Origin: Musa acuminata AAA Group
Lineage: Eukaryota; Streptophyta; Magnoliopsida; Zingiberales; Musaceae
Length of the DNA: 64,000 bases
Direction of reading: 5' to 3'
Assembly (NCBI RefSeq): GCF_036884655.1
Contig: NC_088342.1
Location: forward strand, 13,977,001 to 14,041,000
Under the pieces are notes generated by a model. That model was not told the origin of the DNA. It worked only from the letters and a program-made list of their open reading frames with translations, and searched no databases. The position numbers and the translations under genes were made by a program. Shown piece after piece: positions 45,544-57,593 of this stretch. Numbering within the stretch: position 1 is the first letter of the stretch; each line of letters begins with the position of its first letter.

Positions 45544-47520
45544 TGTTGAATCTCGGATTTTGATGATGAAGTCAATTGTCATTTGTTGTCTAATCTATGT
45601 GTTGAGATAAGTGTGCAGGATTAACTACGATGAAAGTTAGACAAGCAGCAGGAGTTACGCCGGAGTCAAGATCATGATCACGTTGGGAGTTCGAGAGTTC
45701 GACGGAAGTTCGGACGGTCGTCGGAGGTTCTGCGAGAACAGATCCGAGAAGTCCAGAAGCTTGCCAAGCGAAGCTCGTCGGAACTCGCCAAGTGGATCGT
45801 CGCAAAGTCCAGGAGTTTGCCGGAAGTCCGCAGAAGCATCACCGAGGGTTCATCGGATGATCGACGGAAGTTCGCCGGAAACTCACCGGAAGAAGCGATT
45901 GACGCACCGAAGCAAAGCTGCAGAAATTGTCTTAGATTTAATCGTAGTTAGCACGTTGATTAAGTTGAAAAATGGAAGGTGATCCCATTAGCTTAATCTT
46001 GGGGCAATTGGGCCCCTGAAAGACTGAAATTGGGCCGAATGGAGCTAACCATTCGGACCCTGATTGCACCAGGAGGTGCAACCGCCTAGGCTAGGAGGTG
46101 GCACCGCCTGGGTTAAGTCTCCCAGCGAGACTGGGCGGTGCAACCGCCCCAGCCAGGAGGTGGCACCGCCTGAGCTCAGTCTTCGAGCTAGACTGGGCAG
46201 TGCAACCTCCCTGACAGAGAGGTGGCACCGCTTGAGCTCGGTCTTCGAGCTCTGGCAGAGAGGTGCAACCGCCTCAGTCAAGAGGTGGCACCGCCTTGGG
46301 CTCAGTCTCCGAGCCAGACTCAGGCGGTGCAACCGCCCCTGACAGAGAGGTGCAACCGCCTGAGCTCAGTCTTCGAGCTCTGCCAGGCGGTGCAACCGCT
46401 CCAGTCAGGAGGTGCAACCGCCTGATCCCGGAATTCTGGGATTTGATCGTTTTGAGCTCCAAATTTGAACTGGGTTGGGGCCTATAAATACCCCACCCAT
46501 TCAGCACAGAAAGGATATAGACCTACACCGAAATCTTGATCCTTTCTGTGATTCTAAGAGCTCAAAATTGTTGTAAAGCATTTAAGTCTCCTCCTTCTGT
46601 TCTTCAAGTTTTTGAGTTGTAAAGTGAGGAGAGAAAGGTTCTGTAAGGGTTGTCTCCTGAGCCCATCAAAAGGAGTGAAACTGTAAAAGGGCAGTTGGCC
46701 TTCGCCTATTGAAGGAAGGCCTCTAGTTGACGTCGGTGACCTCGTCGGTGGAGGAAGCAAAAAGTGGAGTAGGTCAAGATTGACCGAACCACTCTAAATC
46801 TCTGGTTTGCTTTTATTTCGAGCACTTTATCATTACTGCAAACCTCCTACATAGCTACTGCTCTCTGCGCCTTTACGAACAAGTTTCTAAGTGCTGATCT
46901 TTCCGAATCTGCATTCAGACGTAAATCAGTGTTTTCGTACGATCTTTACATTGCAGCTTACGTTTACGTTTTGATTCTGCAAAACTGTCTTCTGCGCTTT
47001 TACGAACGAGTTTCTAAGTTCAGATCCCTTTGAAACTGTTTTAGACGTAAACTACTTTTAAACGTAAAACTACGTTTAGACGTAAAACTGCGTTTAGACG
47101 CAAACTGTGTTTAGACATAAAATTGCGTTTAGACGTAAACTGCGCAAACTGTGTTTAGACATAAAACTATGTTTTAGACGTAAACTACTTTTAAACGTAA
47201 AACTACGTTTAGACGTAAAACTACGTTTAGACGCAAACTGCGTTTAGATGTAAAACTACATTTTAGACGTAAACTGAGTTTAGACGCAAACTACGTTTAG
47301 ACGTAAAACTGCGTCTAGACGCAAACTGCATTTAGACGTAAATTGTGTTTAGATGTAAATTGTGTTTAGACGTAATCTACGCTCAATCTTAAGTAAAATT
47401 AGAATCGGCTTTTATATTGAGATCGTTTTTATCAAACAAACGCAGCTTTCATTTTTAATCGTTGAAAGATTTCCGCTGCACTAATTCACCCCCCCCCTCT
47501 TAGTGCTCTCGATCCTAACA
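45544..47520 (+). repeat. copia-3 3' LTR
   Basis: 1977 bp from TGTTGAATCTCGG to GATCCTAACA. It is very similar to the 5' LTR; differences are mostly single transitions and changes in repeat number in the GGCGGTGCAACCGCC (46075-46430) and TTTAGACGTAAACTGCG-like (47035-47380) arrays and the poly-C tract. Confidence 0.93.
46483..46490 (+). promoter_or_regulatory. TATA box, copia-3 3' LTR
   Basis: TATAAATA in the same context as at 38935. Confidence 0.65.
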
Positions 47521-47974
47521 GCCTCGACGAAGGAGGAATCGAGAGAAGATGTAGGTCACGACGAGTGAACCACTATAAAAATCTGGTTTACATTTATTTT
47601 GAGCAATTTACTTTCATAGCAACTTCATCCTTACTTTGCTTTCACTATACATATACTCTCATAGCCCATTGAAGGAAGATGGATAGTAGATACCGGTGGC
47701 CACGACGGAGGAGGAATCAAGAGTGGATGTAGGTCATAACGACCGAACCACTATAAAAATCTGGTTTATATTTATTTTGAGCAATTTACTTTCATAGCAA
47801 ATTCATCCTTACTTTGCTTTCACTATGCTTATGCTCTCATATGCTTTCAAGTTAAACTCACATTTCCGAAATCAGTTTTCATCGAACGAAATTTTTTCGA
47901 ACCGACGATTTTTATCTGTTGCACTAATTCACACCCCCCCCCCCCTCTCTCTTAGTGCTGACTCATTCCTAACA
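47521..47974 (+). repeat. Older Sirevirus-like LTR, right part
   Basis: Continuation of the LTR interrupted at 38035. It contains a duplicated block of about 160 bp (47521-47640 resembles 47690-47820) and ends with poly-C and CATTCCTAACA at 47974. A degenerate primer binding site, TTAGTATTAGAAC (47976-47988), follows, showing this was a 5' LTR. Confidence 0.8.
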
Positions 47975-47995
47975 GTTAGTATTAGAACCTCGTTA

Positions 47996-48935
47996 TTTCT
48001 CATTTGGTTTAACACCTAAGAGAAATAACTCTTTTCGACTTTCAAGTGGGTCACTCTCTCATTCGTCCTTCCATGTTTAATGGGACGAACTACACTTATT
48101 GGAAAACTCGTATGAGAGTTTTCTTGGTTTCATTGGAATTAAATTTATAAAATATTATTGAAAATTAATTTCAAAGGTCTTTTCTTCCGGTGAAAGATTA
48201 GAATGATTTGGAGATGAAGACTTTTTCTTTGCATGCTAGAGCTATGAATGCTCTATTTTATGCTTTAAGCAAAAATGAGTTTAATCGTGTTTCTACTTGC
48301 GAAATGGCTTTTGATATTTAGCACACTCTTGAAACCACACACGAAAGCACTAATAGAATAAAATATTTAAAGATTAATCTTTTAATACATGATTTTAAAC
48401 TATTTTAAGTGAAACCAAGCGAGACTATTGGAGACATGTATACCCGTTTTATGGATGTCGTCAATAGTCTAAAAGCACTTGGTAAAAGTTTTTCAAATTT
48501 TGAACTTATTAATAAAGTTTTATAATCACTTCTAAAAATTAGGATTCGAAAATAACAGTAATACAAGAATCAACGAACTTGAACCATTTTTCTCTCGAAG
48601 AAATTATCGAGTTATAATGACTTATAAGATGACTTGCAATACTCATGAAGAGCTTGAGAATAACATTCTAAAGAATATGAAGGATTTGAAACTTAGAACA
48701 AATGAAGACCACTCGAGCGAAAGCTCAAGTGATAGTGAACTTGAACTTCTCACTATAAAATTTAAAAAGTTCATGAAATAAGAATTAAAAAATAAAAATA
48801 AACTTAAGAAGAATGTAACTATTTACTATAAATGGAAGAAGAATGAACCACTTTGGGATAAAACGAGTGCATCCAAAGATGAGGAGTAAACTGATGAAGA
48901 CAAGGTAGCGAACTTCGCTTTGATGAATCTCTACA
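47996..48935 (+). pseudogene. Decayed Sirevirus-like gag
   Basis: The sequence aligns by eye with copia-3 gag: TCATTCGTCCTTCCATGTTT matches the start of the core, then a NGTNYTYWKTRMRVFLVS-like stretch, and a VKPSETIGDMYTRFMDVVNS-like stretch near 48410. Stops and frame changes are numerous. It follows the degenerate primer binding site of the older LTR, so it is that element's own gag. Protease and the rest of pol are not found. Confidence 0.8.
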
Positions 48936-50149
48936 ATAAGGTAAATAACTAAAACAAACTCCTTTATTTTATTTTGAAATTACTTGATGCTTTTTCATGA
49001 GTTGTTTTTAAATTTGTTAGTAAAAAATAAAAAATAAATAAATATATGTCATACTTCTTTTTCTAGTTATTTTGAAAAATGATAATGACAATTATATGTT
49101 TTATGATAAACAATCAAAATGATTTTAATTGAAAATGACTTATGAAATCATGCTTGATGTTTTAATGATGTAATGATGTAATAATATAATGAAAATATTA
49201 AAAGCTTTGGTATCATATTTAATGATCTTATATTAGGATTTGAAATTATTTGAAATCAAATGTTTTGGAACTATGTGTTATACCTTTTGAACTTGATAAT
49301 TATTGTGATGATTTTGTATTACTTTTCGAGTTTAAACATGATGGATGATTTTCATATGAAAAACTTAAGCATACTTATATGAAATCAATCACATAAAATG
49401 AAACACATAAAAAAGAAAAATATATTATTATTGGAATTAAAATGATAAATCAAATCTCTTGTTTAAAGAAGCCTTATGTTTAATGTGTTATATTTTTTAT
49501 CATGATGATTTTGACTGAAGAGGCTTTTTGATTAATGAAATCATATTTGATTTGAAGTAATGATTTAAAATCATGCTTAATGAGTTTACATTTTAAAATT
49601 ATGTATGATAATTGATGGCTTATCGATCTTTTCCATAATGAAAGTTCTTTTTGGTTTTCAATGATGATGCATGTTTTGATTTGGCATAAATAACAAAGGC
49701 ATACTTGTGTGAAATAAAGAGGAAATATATATATTTTTTTAATTTCTCAATCCCTACCTTATCGAGTTTTCAAAAGACGAGATTGATTAATTTATTTTTA
49801 TCATTTTTGTGAATCTCTTGGACTATTGAAATGATTTTGATGATTTGAATTTGAATGAGTTTTATCCAAATTATGATCTTGATTTCTTGGAATTACTTAA
49901 GATTTTTTTTTTTTCAAGATCTCTTCTTCGTACTCTTATGAATTTTTTCTTGGTATTTTATTTAAGAGGATATTTACTATATGAATCATGTCTTTTGGTA
50001 TTCACATGATCTTATCCTTCATAATATGATTTTTTTTAATTCCTTGAATTCATGAATTATATATCTCATAACCCAATTAATTTTTTTTCTTGGTCTTCTT
50101 GTGATGATATGAAATTATGCATAAAATACTCATGAAATTATGTTGATAC
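48936..50149. other. AT-rich relic of the older element's interior
   Basis: Strongly AT-rich with no recognisable pol domain. Its position between the decayed gag and the solo LTR suggests it is eroded or deleted internal sequence. Confidence 0.4.
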
Positions 50150-51433
50150 TATTGAATCTCGGATTCTGATGATGAAATCAATTGATGTGTTTGATCTAAT
50201 CTACGTTTTGAGTAACGCAGGACTAGTTTCGATTAAGGAGAGGCAAATTAATTAAATGAGGAGGAACTAGACATTGGGTTGGAGTGAACATGTCAGAAGA
50301 TTAGACGTCGAGCCGGAGGATCGATCAACATGTCGGTAGAAGGCTCATGACGTGAATTCGAGTATCTGGCCGAAGGATCGGATATTGCACTAAGAAGATT
50401 GGAAGTTAGGGAGTCAATATACCGATTGGGCAATATGCCGAAGGAAAGGACGATGCGCCGAAGGATTGGATGAGTGCCGGATGAACCAATGATATGCCAA
50501 ACAAAGGATTCATGCTTTGTAATCATTTATCTAAGATCGAAGTAGTTTAGGAGGCTAATTGAGTTAGCTTTTGGTGTAATCATATTAACTCAATTAGGGG
50601 CCAATTGGGTCTTAATTATAACTGATTTGGGCTCAATGGGAGACCCATTCATTGACCCAAAAGTTGGGTCTGGCGGTGGCACCACCAGAATAGGCGGTGG
50701 AATTGCTTGTGAGTTGGAAAACTCAAAAAACATGATCTCTGAGGCTGTCAGGCGGTGGTACCGCCCAGTGACAGTGTGTCAGGCAGTGGTACTACTAGAC
50801 TGAGTGGTGATACCACCCAATGTTAGGCTATAGGTGATGGTATCACTTATACCCGGAAGACCTAAAAGTTTAAAATTTTGGCTCCATTTTTGAAACCATT
50901 TAGGGCCTATAAATACCCCACTTGGGCAGCAAAAAAGGAGCAAGAATTCTAGAGGAGAAACCTGAGTGAACTCAGCCAAAATATTGAGTTCTCTCCTCCT
51001 AGTACTTAGAGTTAGTCCTTAGGGAGGTATGTGAGGGAATACTTGTAAAAGAGTGACTTGTAAAAGTTATCTACTAAACCTATGAAAAGGAGAAAGTATT
51101 GTAAGAGGGTAGTTGGTCTTCACCCATTAAAAAAGACCGATAGTGGATACTGGTGGCCTCAATAGAGGAGGAATCGGGAGTGGATGTAGGTCACGACGAT
51201 CGAACCACTATAAAAATCTAGTTTGCATTTATTTTGAGCAATTTACTTTCATAGCAAACTTCCTCTTTACTTTTCTTTCACTATGCTTATGCTCTCATAC
51301 ACTTTTAAGTTAAACTCACATTTCCAAAATCACTTTTCATTTAACGAAAGTTTCTTGAACCGATGGTTTTTATCCACTGTAATAATTCACCCCCTCGCCC
51401 CCCCACCCCCCTAATGCCAACTTATTCCTAGTA
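50150..51433 (+). repeat. Sirevirus-like solo LTR with perfect target duplication
   Basis: It starts TATTGAATCTCGG and ends TTATTCCTAGTA. Flanks are GATAC at 50145-50149 and 51434-51438, a perfect 5-bp duplication, although both LTR termini are mutated. TATA is at 50908-50915, and the palindrome words are of GGTGGTACCGCC type. There is no internal region. Confidence 0.88.
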
Positions 51434-52142
51434 GATACATATAAATGAGAAGTTATAATCATGTATGGTAGGATATAATGAAATTTGACATTTTTGATAC
51501 CATCATGATTTATGATTTGGAATGATCATGCTATACTTATGATTTTTTATGAAATGATGTGAAAGTCAACAATTATAATTTTCTTAAATGATACCTTATT
51601 TCAATATGCCATATTGAAATAAGAATGATACTTTATCTTTATCATAATTTGAAAATTATAAAGGGAAATGATTTACACCATTGTATTTGTATTCCCTTCT
51701 TTTTAACGGTGACAAAGGGGGAGCTCAAGATGCAACATTTGAAAACTTACATATTGCAAAAGAAGCAAACTTGTTAACTTGCTCATCTCAAAAGCAAGAA
51801 GTGCTATCTTGCAAATCTCAAGAGAAGCGATGTGTGCTAAGTTACATATTTCAAGAAGATGTAAAAATAGTCTATCTTACACATCTCAAAAGATATAAAA
51901 TTTTGCTAACTTTCATATGTATAAAATTTGCTAGCTTTCATACCATAAAATGATATAAATTTGTAAAACTCAAAATTATTGCTAGCTTACATGTAAAATG
52001 ATGTAAAATTTTGCTAGCTTACGCTTTGCTAAGGAAGCAAAAATTGTACTTCTCAAAATAGAAAAAAGAAAATTACTTGCTTGCATGATGATAAAAATTG
52101 AAGATTATATTACAATGATTTGAAACTTGATAGTTGCATTGG
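51434..52142 (+). other. 3' non-coding interior of the older Sirevirus-like element
   Basis: It contains GTGACAAAGGGGGAGCTC near 51707 and many CTTGCTAACTT/GCAAATCTCAAG words like those near 62050-62350. This is the polypurine-rich 3' non-coding type of this family. A 90-residue frame at 51681 is not considered a gene. Confidence 0.55.
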
Positions 52143-53202
52143 CAGAAAGCTTCGGGATGAGAATTCGGGTATCAAGCCTAGAAGAGCGGACATTGTGCCA
52201 AGGAGATTGGAGTTGCAGAGTCAACATGCTGATTAGGCAAAAGGCCACAAAAGAGGACGATGTGCCGAAGGATTGGACGAAGCGGCAGATGAACCAATGA
52301 CATATCGGACAACAAGGATTCGCTTATAATTAATTATGTCTAAATCAAGTTAGTTTAGAGTCTAATTGAGTTTGTTTAGAATGTAATTAAGCCAACTTAA
52401 TTAGAAATAAATTGGGCCCAAGTTTGGGCTGTGTTGGGCCAAGTGAAAGGCCCAAATAGTGACCCAAACTAATGGAACCATCGTGACACAATCTCCAAGA
52501 CCATATCAAGTGGTGGTACAACCCAAACTCAGTCTCCAAGATTGTCAAGCGGTAGTACCACTAGACTGGGCAGTGGTACCGCCCAATGTCAATGCTGTAG
52601 GCAGTGGTACTACCCAACACAAGCGATGGTACCGCTAGGACCCGGGAAACCTGAGTTGAGATATGTTTTTACTCTAATTTTGAAGCCATTTAGAGTCTAT
52701 AAATACCTCAGTTATTCCTGCTTAGAGTAGCAAGAATAGAGCATGAAATTGGGTTGAAAAAGGGGTAAAGAAAAATAAAAAACTCTCTTAGAAATTAAAG
52801 TCCCTTCTTCCTAGTATTTTGAAAGTTCTTCTAAAGGGAGAAGTGAGGTCTAAAAAGAGAGACTTGAAAGGGTTGTCTCCTAAACCCGTGAAAAAGAGAA
52901 AGAGTATAAAAGGATAGTTGATCTTCGCCCATTGAAGGAAGATCGATAGTAGATACTGGTGGCCTCGACGGAAGAGGAATCGAGAGTGGATGTAGGTCAC
53001 GACAACCGAACTACTATAAAAATCTAGTTTACATTTATTTTGAGCAATTTACTTTCATAGCAAACTTCCTCCTTACTTTGCTTTCACTACGCTTATGCTC
53101 TCATACGCTTTCAAGTTAAACTCACATTTTCGAAATCAGTTTTCATCGAACGAAAGTTTTCCGGAACCCCCCCCCCCTCTTAGTGCCGACTCATTCCTAA
53201 TA
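52143..53202 (+). repeat. Sirevirus-like LTR, 5'-truncated
   Basis: It begins within the U3 block (AGAAAGCTTCGGGATGAG, equivalent to 22746). It has TATA at 52698-52705, the R/U5 block, a C11 tract and an end at CATTCCTAATA. It may be the 3' LTR of the element whose 5' LTR is 37633-38035 plus 47521-47974. Confidence 0.75.
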
Positions 53203-53214
53203 GGTCAAAGATTC

Positions 53215-54633
53215 AAATAGATGAAAAAATATGATGATATGTTCTACTTGTTGGAGAAAAAAAATTAAAGAGGCACTCATGCTAGCCTTAACAAATTTGT
53301 AAGGACTGTTTGAGTTAAGAGGTAGAAACATTTGGATATATAATGGGGGTTGTTTCGATGTAAGATGGCAGACCCATGATATATCACTCTAAGATGTTCC
53401 AAAGATATCAAATGAATTATTCAACATATGATAAAGAATTGCTTACACTATATCACACAATCAAGCATTGGCACGTATATCTCTTATGGAAAGAGACAAT
53501 CGTCTATATCAACAATTGACCACTTTAATACCTTTAAATATAATCCTAATTATGGCAAACATGACATATGAAGTGAATCTCATATCTAAAGTAATTTAAC
53601 TTGGTAATCAAGTACAAAAAGGGAGTCCAAAACAAACTAGCTAATATGTTATTATGACCCTTGATTGTTAATTTTTGCTTATCTGTGCTTATATAGGTCA
53701 TACTTGATTTTCATGAAGTTTACGAGGACATGTACATTGGAGATCTATAATTCAAAGATATTAGAAAGTAAAAATAAGAATATGAAATTCATGCTCCAAG
53801 GAGGACTACTCTATAAAAGTGCTTAACACACTCGACTTTTGTCGTGAGACAATTCAACATGAACAAGACTTTGATAAACCTATAATGACATATTTATTAG
53901 CCCCAAATGTAGCAAGACATGACATGGTTCATGCAAGGATGTGTTCTTTGTAATACTTTAAAGCTAGCTAATTAAAAGTTGGGGTTGTACACTCTATTGC
54001 ATGTACTATTACAACAATGGGAGAGAATCTCTATGGACTTCTTGAGAGATCTATCTATGATGGTATATGGACATGACTACCTCTTTGTGATCATGGATAT
54101 GTTCTCAAATACGGTGGTACTCATGTCTTACAAAAAGATAAATTAATAGAGGAGTCACTTAATTATTCTTTCAACACACGTGGGTACACTTTGACATTTC
54201 GAGTTCTATCGTGATTGATCGTAATAGATATTTCTTGAGTAGCTTTTGGAGTTCTCTCTAACCATGATAGACAGCATTGGGTACACTTTGACATTTCGAG
54301 TTCTATCGTGATTGATTCTAATAGATATTTCTTGAGTAGCTTTTGGAGTTCTCTTTGAACCATGATAGACAGCAAATTGAAAAAGATTATTGCTTTCTAT
54401 TCATAAAGTAATAGCCAAACTAAAGTAGTGAACTGCATTATGATTCATCTCTTTTGAGGATACAATAACTGACATCCAAAGACATTGGATCAAAAGCCTA
54501 CCATACCTTCAATTTGTTTTCAATTGGGTGGTGCATAATTTCATAAAAAAATCACCATTCAGTATGCTTAGGTTATTTACCTAAAAACCTTGTTGATTTG
54601 TAATTTATGATCAATTTGGAATCATCTACCTCT
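53215..54633 (+). pseudogene. Decayed Ty3/gypsy RNase H-integrase region
   Basis: Near 53410-53500 one frame reads NYSTYDKELLTLYHTIKHW, the hallmark of gypsy RNase H. The integrase part (53790-54520) is the same as at 9920-10600, with the DRNxYFxS-like second acidic block. A 97-bp direct duplication of that block (54181 and 54278 onward) is unique to this copy. Stops are in all frames. The copia-2 5' LTR inserted at 54634. Confidence 0.75.
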
Positions 54634-55238
54634 TGTTGGGCTGACAGCCCATATTCAGCCCATGTGGGCTTTATCAGCCCACTGCCCACACCCCCTCTTA
54701 ACCTAACCTTAGATCGATATAAAGAAAGTGTGGTGGCTCCATTTTTAGAATAAGGTGGCTGCATTTTTTGGGCAGAAAAGGGCAGCAACATGGTGATCTT
54801 TGCAGCAGCAAAGAGGAGAAGAAATAGGCAGAAAAATAAGAGAAAGAAAGGGAAGAAAATAAGGACAACGCAGAGAGACTGTTCTCAATCATCTAGCAAT
54901 GTTCTTATCTCAGGTTATATCAAATCTATAGTAGACTCTTGCTGTGATTACTTGGGGAGGTTTTAGATATCGTGGATAGTGACGTGATCCTTGTATCCCA
55001 GTTATTCTCATGTGATTGTCGCTAGGGTTTAGGGCAAGAGATAGAGATTTGTATATTCATTATTCTCATAGTGAAATATCTCTAGTTTGCCCCGTGGTTT
55101 TTACCCTTCACATTGGAGGGGTTTTCCACGTATATCTTGGTGTTCTATTTGATTATGATTTTATTTAATTCCGCTGCATATCATGGTCTGCTAGTATTTG
55201 TTCATATACAAATGTTATTTCGCTTTATATCCCCATCA
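54634..55238 (+). repeat. copia-2 5' LTR
   Basis: 605 bp, TGTTGGGCTG...CCCATCA. It contains the GGGCTGACAGCCC inverted repeat near the start, TATAAA at 54718-54723, and a U5 that reads into the primer binding site. The 3' LTR starts alike (TGTTAGGCTGACAGCCCATA) but diverges after about 20 bp. Confidence 0.88.
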
Positions 55239-55240
55239 AC

Positions 55241-55252
55241 TGGTATCAGAGC
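55241..55252 (+). promoter_or_regulatory. copia-2 primer binding site
   Basis: TGGTATCAGAGC, two bases after the LTR, complementary to initiator tRNA-Met. Confidence 0.9.
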
Positions 55253-55286
55253 AAGGGTTTTGGTGATTTAATTTTTGTATTTGAAC

Positions 55287-56161
55287 ATGGAGACCAGTAA
55301 TGTTTCTTGCATGATTAGTTTAAATGGAAACAATTGGATGATATGGAAACCAAGAATGAAAAATCTCTTGTATTGCAAAGATTTGTATGGACTTTTGTAG
55401 GGGGATAGTGAAAACCCACAACTATGACAGATGATAAGTGAAAGATGTTAGATCGAAAAACAGTTAGGTTTATTTGACAATGGCTTGATGATAGTGTCTT
55501 TCACCATGTTTCTACTAAAATTTCTGCATATTCTCTTTGGAAAAAATTGGAAAGTCTTTATGAAAGAAAAACAGCTAGCAACAAAGCTTTTTTGATCAGA
55601 AAACTTATGAACCTAAAATATAGAGAGGGTGCTTCTATTGCTGAGCATTTGAATGAAATGCAAAGTATTACTAACCAGTTATCCTCTATGAAAATGTCTC
55701 TTGATGATGAGTTGCAAGCATTGTTACTTCTCAGTTCATTACCAGAAAGTTGGGAGACACTAGTGGTTTCCCTCAGTAATTCTGTGCCTGATGGTGTTAT
55801 CACTATGAATCAAGTAACAAACAGTTTGTTGAATAAGGAGTTGAGAAGAAAGAGTTCAGCAACATCTCAAAATGATTCACAGGCACTTATCTCAGAGAAC
55901 CGAGAAAGGTCAAAGTCTAGAAGCAGTTCACGCATAAGTAGGAGCAAGTCAAGATCAAGAAAAGATATTATTTTTCATAATTGTGGTGAGAAAGGATATT
56001 ATAAGAACCAATGTAAACAACCTAAGAAGAGCAAGAAAAAGGAAAAAGAAATGGAATCTATAGAGTCAAAAGATAATATCACAACTATAGTGCAGGATGG
56101 TGATTATTTGATTTTGTCTCATTCTGATGATATTTTTTTCTTGTGTGTGTCAGGATCTTAA
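55287..56161 (+). pseudogene. copia-2 gag, broken
   Basis: It starts at ATG 55287 (METSNVSCMISLNGNNW) with an early TAG near 55397 and frame changes. It is open from 55547 for 204 residues, with the copia gag core (LMNLKYREGASIAEHLNEM, LLLLSSLPESWETL) and an Arg/Ser-rich stretch. A zinc knuckle follows whose first Cys is Phe and whose His is Tyr (FHNCGEKGYYKNQC), so it probably cannot bind zinc. It ends just before the protease block. Confidence 0.85.
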
Positions 56162-57593
56162 GTGGGTGATTGACATAGGTGCTTCTTATCATGCTACACT
56201 ACGGAGGGAGTTTTTTCCTACATACAAGTCTGAAAATTTTAGTGTTGTCAAGATGGGCAACTATGGCACAACAGACATCATAGGCATGAGTGATATCTAT
56301 TTAAAGACCAACCTTGTCTGCAAGTTAGTGCTTAAGGATATGAGGCATGTGGTTGATTTGAGGCTGAATTTAATTTCAGTTGGAAGGCTAGATGATGAAG
56401 ACTATGATAGCATATTTCATAGAGGGCAATGGAAGCTCAGTAAGTGTTCTCTTGTTACAGCTAATGGAAAGAAATGTCATACTTTGTACAGGTTGTAGGC
56501 TAAAGCTTATGGTGAGCAGTTAAATGCTATAGAAAAAGACTTCAACATGGAGTTGTGGCATAGGCGATTGGGATACATGAGCAAAAAGGGGCTGCAAGCT
56601 CTTTCCAAGAGAGAGGTATTACTAGACCTCAGAGGTATACATCTGAACCCTTGTATTGATTGTTTGGCAGATAAACAATATAGAGTTTCATTTGCTAGTC
56701 CTACTTTGTCTAGAAAAATACATGCCTTAGACCATGTTTATATAGATGTATGTGGTCCTTTGAGGACAAAAACTCCTAGTAGATCTGTTGATGTTCTTGG
56801 TATAAGTGGTGCACTTTATTTTGTCACTTTTATAGATGATTTTTCTAGGAAAGTTTGGGCCTATGCTTTGAAGACCAAAGATCAGGTTATTAATGTCTTC
56901 AAAGAGTTTCATGCCATGGTTAAAAGGGAGACAGAAAGGCAATTGAAATGTATAAGATCAGATAATGGTGGTGAGTATACATGATTATTTAATGATTATT
57001 GCAGGGCACATTCGATCCAACATGAGATGACAGTTCCTGATACACCTTAGCATAATGCAATTGCAGAGAGGATGAACTGCACCATCATAGAAAAGATCAG
57101 ATGTATGCTTTCACAGGCCAAGCTACCCAAAAGGTTTTGGGATGAGGCTTTGAGGATTGCAGTTGATGTGATCAACTTATCACCATGTACAACCCTAGAT
57201 GGTGATGTTGTAGAGCATGTATGGTCAGGGAAAGATGTTTTCTATAGACATTTGAGAGTGTTTGGTTGTCATGCATTTGCACATATTCTAGACAATGAGA
57301 GGTCCAAGCTGGATGGTAAGTCTAAAGAATGTATTTTTCTCGGCTACTCACATGATTATTTTGGTTACAAGCTTTGGGATCCAGAAAAGCAGAAGGTGTT
57401 TAGAAGCAGAGACATAGTCTTCTTTGAGGATCAAACTTTTGAAGATTTGAAGAAGGCACCAGCCAATACTTCTACAGAAGGATTAGCAGATTGTGACCCA
57501 ATTACTCCTCCAGTATATCAAGGTGATGGGGGAGATGTGCAGGAAGATAGTGTAGAGCCTGATGTTGATCTACCTGCAAGACATGTTGAGTAA
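56127..57593 (+). pseudogene. copia-2 protease and integrase, broken
   Basis: The protease motif is WVIDIGASYHAT, where the usual D-S/T-G is D-I-G. Integrase has LWHRRLGYMSKKGL, CIDC, HVYIDVCGPL and RSDNGGEY (aspartates), and IAERMN (glutamate). Stops occur at about 56497, 56982 and 57047, the last in the PQxN block before the glutamate. The C-terminal part (57072-57593) carries the FGCHAFAHILDN and GYSHDYFGYKLWDPE blocks and the SVEP/DVDL position into which copia-1 inserted in the other copy. Confidence 0.87.

Larger units (their letters stand above)
38036..47520 (+). mobile_element. Sirevirus-like Ty1/copia element (copia-3), nearly complete
   Basis: The 9485-bp element is flanked by a perfect GCCTC duplication (38031-38035, 47521-47525). 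Order: 5' LTR, primer binding site, gag with two zinc knuckles, protease, integrase, reverse transcriptase, RNase H, about 860 bp non-coding, polypurine tract, 3' LTR. This is Ty1/copia order. Gag architecture, LTR palindrome arrays and repeated polypurine tracts fit the SIRE/Maximus lineage. No env-like frame is found between 44681 and 45543. Six stops and one frameshift disable the polyprotein. Confidence 0.93.
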
